From Burkholderiales bacterium (GTDB lineage: Bacteria > Pseudomonadota > Gammaproteobacteria > Burkholderiales > Burkholderiaceae_D), in NCBI GenBank assembly GCA_028868455.1, contig JAGWUK010000105.1:1-8274 (forward strand): 8,274 nucleotides of DNA, given 5' to 3'. Below are positions 5,701 to 8,274 of this stretch, one piece after another. Each line of letters begins with the position of its first letter. Position 1 is the first letter of the stretch. Under the pieces are notes generated by a model, which was given only the letters and a program-made list of their open reading frames with translations, had not been told where the DNA came from and made no database searches. A program made the position numbers and the translations under genes.

Positions 5701-8274
5701 CAAAATCCTGCGCAAGAAAACGCACGATCTCATCTGTTTCAGCCATATAAATCGAGTACAACGGCAAGCTGATCTCTACATTGCCAATGCGCTTGATGTT
5801 GTCGTCCAGCGCTGGCAACACAGGTTTGCTCAGGTCAGGGAAGTCGAAAATTTCCGCGCTGACGGATTCTTCTGCGACTGTGGTAGCAATAATTTCCTGA
5901 CCGCCGTCGGCCACTATTTCTGGTTCTGGTTCGTGCGCCAGTATTGTCGCGTCAGCATGCTCACCTACCTCCATCGACTCCGCTTCCATCACTGCAGTCG
6001 CTTCCGGTAATGCTTCAGGTAATTGCTCTGATTCCAGAATCAATTCAGGCGCTACTTCCGCTGTCGGCTCAGGCGTTAACTCAAGCGTCGCCTCCGGTAA
6101 TGTTTCAGAGGTAAATTCAGGTGCGATTTCTGCCAGCAACTCCGTTGTAACAGGTGCTGCAACAACGGCCGGTTCAACGGCGATTTCGTCCACAACGGAA
6201 ATCCCGGATGCAATTTGCTCAGGTTCATGGTCAACATGCGTCGCCGCTGACTCCTGCACATCGGCAGTGGATTCTTCGAATTCGAGATCAAACTCCGGTG
6301 TCAAAGACACCGCCTGTATTTCCGGCTCGGTTACCACGGGCTCTGCCGCTGGTAACTCGTCGAAATCACTTAATTCAAATGGAGGAATTAACTCAATGGC
6401 ATTTGCTTCGGAATCAATTGTCTGAACAGTTTCCGGTGCAGATTTTTCCTCTACCACTTGCATCGGTGCGACAGATAAATCCCAATCTGCCATTGGCAAC
6501 AATTCGTCTGCAGTGCTCTCCGTTGACTGCATTGGCGCTGCCGTTTCAGACGCAATATCTGTCGTCTCATTGACAACGATGTCTGTGGCCTCCAAAGGCA
6601 TTGCTTGTATTTCCGGTTCAGCAATTGATCCTGGTGCGGCCAGCGCTTCGGTATTGACGAACGCATTGGAATCTTCCTCAACTGCGACCGGGGACTCTGC
6701 AACAGATGTACCTGTCAATTCAAAATCATTGCCAGCTTTGACCCTTTCGGCTGCAGCAACAATGTCAGCGCCAGTCCGTGAGGAATGCCCGAATTGTTTA
6801 AGCTCATTGACCCAGGCAACCATTTCAGTCGCAGTGTGAGTCAATAATTCATACAGATTTTCATTGCCATCTCTGGAGTCAGACAGCCATAAATTCATGA
6901 CTTGTTCTATGCTCCAGGCTGTCTCGCCAAACACGTTTAAGCCAACCATACGGCTGCTGCCTTTGAGCGTATGGAAGGAACGACGCAAACTTGTCAGGTA
7001 TTCCTGATTGTCTGGCTCAGCACGGGAAACGGGCAAAGTTTTCTGTACGAATTCCAGAACTTCATCCGCCTCTGTGAGGAAAATTTCCAGTAATTCGGCA
7101 TCAATCGCCTCGTCACTTTGAGGCAAGACAGCACTTTGTACCTTTGCGGAGGCATTTGAAATTGGTGCAGTCGCTGCAACAATTTCATGCATAGCTTTCG
7201 ACGAAGCCGAGAAATCTGGACTATCCAAAAGTTGAATAGCAGCTTTAGCGCGATCGCTAGCTTTGACATCATCCAATAAATGGGCAACGGACCGTTCTGA
7301 CTCCAGCGAGTCTTTGAGCTGCGATGCCAGCTCCAGGCTTTCTGGCGCTGCCGCCAGCGACGCTGCCAGTCGTGCCGACTCTTGCTGTTGATGAGACAAT
7401 TCCTGTTCAGCAGAATGAAATTCCGGTACATTTTCAATCGATAGATCGTCACTGCCGCGCGCGGTGGCAACCACATCACCGGATGGCAACAAGACTTTTC
7501 CTGTCGTAACTTCCAGCAAGTTAGATCGGAATAAACCGGTATCTGCATCGAAACTGAATTTTTTCTTGGCTAATTCTGGCTGAGACTGCAGGGTTTCAAT
7601 GAAAAAGGACAAAGCGCCGATGTTTTGTGCAACGTTGTGCTGCTCAAGCTGGATTTTCTCCTGCGATTCAGGTGTGGAGTCTGCGTTCGTATCATTCGCA
7701 AACTTGGCGACCATCTGACGCGTATGCTCTACAGCGCGCATTGCATCGTCCTGATCCAGTACAGCTAAAGCACCGCCAATCTGGTGCAATATGCCATCGA
7801 CTGAATTCAGTGAGGTCTTATTTTCCGGTTCACGGAAATATTCATCCAAAGTTTTCTCAATCTGGCGCAAACTGGACTGCATCTCAGAAACGAGCACGCC
7901 CATCGTCTGACGTTGCTGCGCTTCGCGAGAAATTTCTCCTATCCATGCTGCTTGTGTTTGCGGTTCATCACCAGAAACAACCGCCAGCAAGCGTGTAGTA
8001 ATTTCTTCGGCACGCTCCGAAAAATGTGCGGGCAAGCGCGAAATCTGATCCAATGCATTTTCAACAAAGAGCAGACTAGTAGCCAGCTCAAGGCCGAGTT
8101 TGCTGCCATCTGCCGAGTGGGACACGTGACGGGCAATGCCGCTTAGTTCGCGTAACAACTTGGATAATGAAGGTGAATTCAGTCCGGTGCCGGTATCTGC
8201 GAGATCCTTCATTTTTTGCGAGAACTTTTCTGCCAGACCGTTCTCGCCGTTAGCTATTCTTCCCCATAAATTTT
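2717..8274 (-). CDS. chpA: ChpA/PilL-type hybrid chemotaxis histidine kinase; 5' end outside window
   Basis: CheA-like kinase of the Pil-Chp system (named ChpA or PilL), which passes pilus or surface signals from the PilJ receptor to the PilG/PilH response regulators. No transmembrane segment is evident, so it should work in the cytoplasm. The frame is open to the window edge: codons before the ATG at 8212 continue as family-like sequence (NLWGRIANGENGLAEKFSQK). Counting that Met as 1, 1831 residues follow. Order: degenerate HPt-like region (about 90-175, H143 in LHQIGGAL); HPt (about 370-475, H414 in FHTLKGSS); acidic linker (about 500-800); HPt (about 810-930, H857 in THTLAGSS, Lys replaced by Ala); HPt (about 1028-1130, H1073 in MHTIKGSA); Ala/Pro linker; dimerisation helices (about 1205-1345); ATPase with N box NAIVHG (1396), DDGRG (1436-1440), FEPGFST and GRGVGMD; CheW-like domain (about 1525-1660); receiver (about 1706-1820, D1712, D1713, D1756, T1786, K1808). 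Downstream is a strong terminator, so it is probably the last gene of its operon. Confidence 0.95.
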   Translation of the reverse strand, partial: NLWGRIANGENGLAEKFSQKMKDLADTGTGLNSPSLSKLLRELSGIARHVSHSADGSKLGLELATSLLFVENALDQISRLPAHFSERAEEITTRLLAVVSGDEPQTQAAWIGEISREAQQRQTMGVLVSEMQSSLRQIEKTLDEYFREPENKTSLNSVDGILHQIGGALAVLDQDDAMRAVEHTRQMVAKFANDTNADSTPESQEKIQLEQHNVAQNIGALSFFIETLQSQPELAKKKFSFDADTGLFRSNLLEVTTGKVLLPSGDVVATARGSDDLSIENVPEFHSAEQELSHQQQESARLAASLAAAPESLELASQLKDSLESERSVAHLLDDVKASDRAKAAIQLLDSPDFSASSKAMHEIVAATAPISNASAKVQSAVLPQSDEAIDAELLEIFLTEADEVLEFVQKTLPVSRAEPDNQEYLTSLRRSFHTLKGSSRMVGLNVFGETAWSIEQVMNLWLSDSRDGNENLYELLTHTATEMVAWVNELKQFGHSSRTGADIVAAAERVKAGNDFELTGTSVAESPVAVEEDSNAFVNTEALAAPGSIAEPEIQAMPLEATDIVVNETTDIASETAAPMQSTESTADELLPMADWDLSVAPMQVVEEKSAPETVQTIDSEANAIELIPPFELSDFDELPAAEPVVTEPEIQAVSLTPEFDLEFEESTADVQESAATHVDHEPEQIASGISVVDEIAVEPAVVAAPVTTELLAEIAPEFTSETLPEATLELTPEPTAEVAPELILESEQLPEALPEATAVMEAESMEVGEHADATILAHEPEPEIVADGGQEIIATTVAEESVSAEIFDFPDLSKPVLPALDDNIKRIGNVEISLPLYSIYMAETDEIVRFLAQDFAEWRHEPHRHVTTHAIHATHTLAGSSATVGLKPLQELAHSLELVLQRLERHPVSLLADEYDVLDHALETGKRMLQKFALSEMAASAPAEVRQLEQLLQAVIGRSSAGADEEFITSTNEKLDLSDLSEIAATDMDVDMAPSAVPELGEDFSDDQAISASAVATANAGGPTDVPPANAEQIAPSADHQQINDELDLDLLPVFIEEGNDLLPMVGQLLRSWQEQPEDDAIPQSIARLMHTIKGSARMAGAMGLGQHIHDMETRIESLMHVGGAVRQPLLEDLLARHDHSMQLFDRLQNPDAHVAPLADIPLTAAQELDRFQESLAAAPAESTTEKSTLPDLMPVMPVFDATATTARAALAPATPMAPAAPVTLVRVRADILDRLVNQAGEVSISRSRLENEVGTLRTSLTELTENVNRLRDQLREVEIQAETQITSRMAHSADREFDPLEFDRFTRLQELTRMMAESVSDVATVQTNLTRTIDGATNDLHMQARLTRELQQDLMRVRMIPFASISERLYRVTRQTSKEVDKRVNLDIRGATVEMDRGVLEKMVGPFEHLLRNAIVHGIEAREQRRAQGKEETGEMLIEVRQEGNEVVIRFSDDGRGLDLARIRDKAHAVGLIANDEQPGDLEVANMIFEPGFSTAAEITELAGRGVGMDVVRSEAASLGGRVEVHTVEGKGAEFIIRLPLTLAVTQVVLLSAGGRTFAVPSVLVEQVQQLKTNALVSAYNEGAVMWQGQRVPMHYLATMLGQYDVAPLTQQYTPLLIMKSGTERLALHVDDILGNREVVVKNIGPQLARMTGISGATVLGSGEIVLILNPVPLAHRMEHEHARLPAKGEDATTEMGAVADLQTTTGNDKANSEPVQGLRTQHTVMVVDDSLTVRRVTQRLLTREGYQVILAKDGIDALEQLQSVTPDVMLVDIEMPRMDGFDLTRNVRSDARTSHIPIIMITSRTADKHRNYAKELGVNEYFGKPYREDDLLEAIVGFIGKDQAVIV
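5813..6715 (-). repeat. Acidic Glu/Pro/Ala low-complexity linker with degenerate repeats inside chpA-like gene
   Basis: About 300 residues (500-800, counted from the Met at 8212) join the H414 HPt domain to the H857 HPt domain. They are rich in Glu, Ala, Pro, Val and Thr and contain no recognisable fold. EPEIQA occurs twice (residues 532-537 and 630-635), and the DNA coding for both shares TGTATTTCCGG (6607-6617 and 6315-6325). LPEA/LPEAT units cluster at 705-740. It is probably a disordered, flexible tether that lets HPt domains reach the kinase core, and it grew partly by internal duplication (inference). Confidence 0.65.

Noticed and set aside
5642..6010. Open frame on the + strand (122 codons) antisense to the HPt and linker region
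   Set aside because: It overlaps conserved HPt coding sequence and shows no recognisable motif; best explained as a shadow of the kinase frame.
1..8274. Defence island, prophage, transposon or CRISPR array
   Set aside because: No transposase, integrase, nuclease, terminal inverted repeats or regular spaced repeats were seen; the genes are typical core or housekeeping types.
2..8274. A light-controlled motility system joining the photolyase and the kinase
   Set aside because: The two genes are over 1.7 kb apart in separate units with two unrelated genes between, and the photolyase shows no signalling domain in the visible part.

Overview
The window looks like ordinary chromosomal DNA from a betaproteobacterium. 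Moderate G+C and the style of the proteins suggest Burkholderiales, perhaps Oxalobacteraceae, but that placement is inferred from general resemblance and was not tested by a search. It holds four protein-coding genes and short gaps. I see no mobile element, CRISPR array, tRNA or rRNA. Two genes run off the window: a photolyase at the left edge and a very large chemotaxis-type kinase at the right edge.

Layout from left to right. Bases 2-949 (+) encode the C-terminal two thirds of a class I CPD photolyase (phrB), carrying the whole FAD-binding part. It converges on a 210-residue glutathione S-transferase family protein at 1025-1657 (-). A divergent gene on the other strand (1763-2596 by my preferred start) encodes an AraC-type regulator with an N-terminal DUF6597-like domain. 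The space between these two genes holds the GST ribosome-binding site and presumably the control sites of both. The AraC gene then converges on the kinase gene, with a bidirectional hairpin terminator between their stop codons.

The right two thirds (2717-8274, -) is one uninterrupted reading frame for a ChpA/PilL-type hybrid kinase of the Pil-Chp system, which controls type IV pili and twitching motility. Visible parts, in order, are a degenerate N-terminal HPt-like region, three HPt domains, a long acidic Glu/Pro/Ala linker, the CheA dimerisation and ATPase core, a CheW-like domain and a C-terminal receiver. The frame stays open past the first in-window ATG to the edge, so its true start lies outside. 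The usual partners (pilG, pilH, pilI, pilJ) would be expected upstream of it, beyond base 8274.

The genes do not form one pathway. The kinase is probably the last gene of a motility operon. The photolyase and the GST/AraC pair are separate units. No convincing undescribed system is visible. The points most worth checking are the mis-set starts of two genes, the non-canonical phospho-site in the middle HPt domain, and the repetitive acidic linker.
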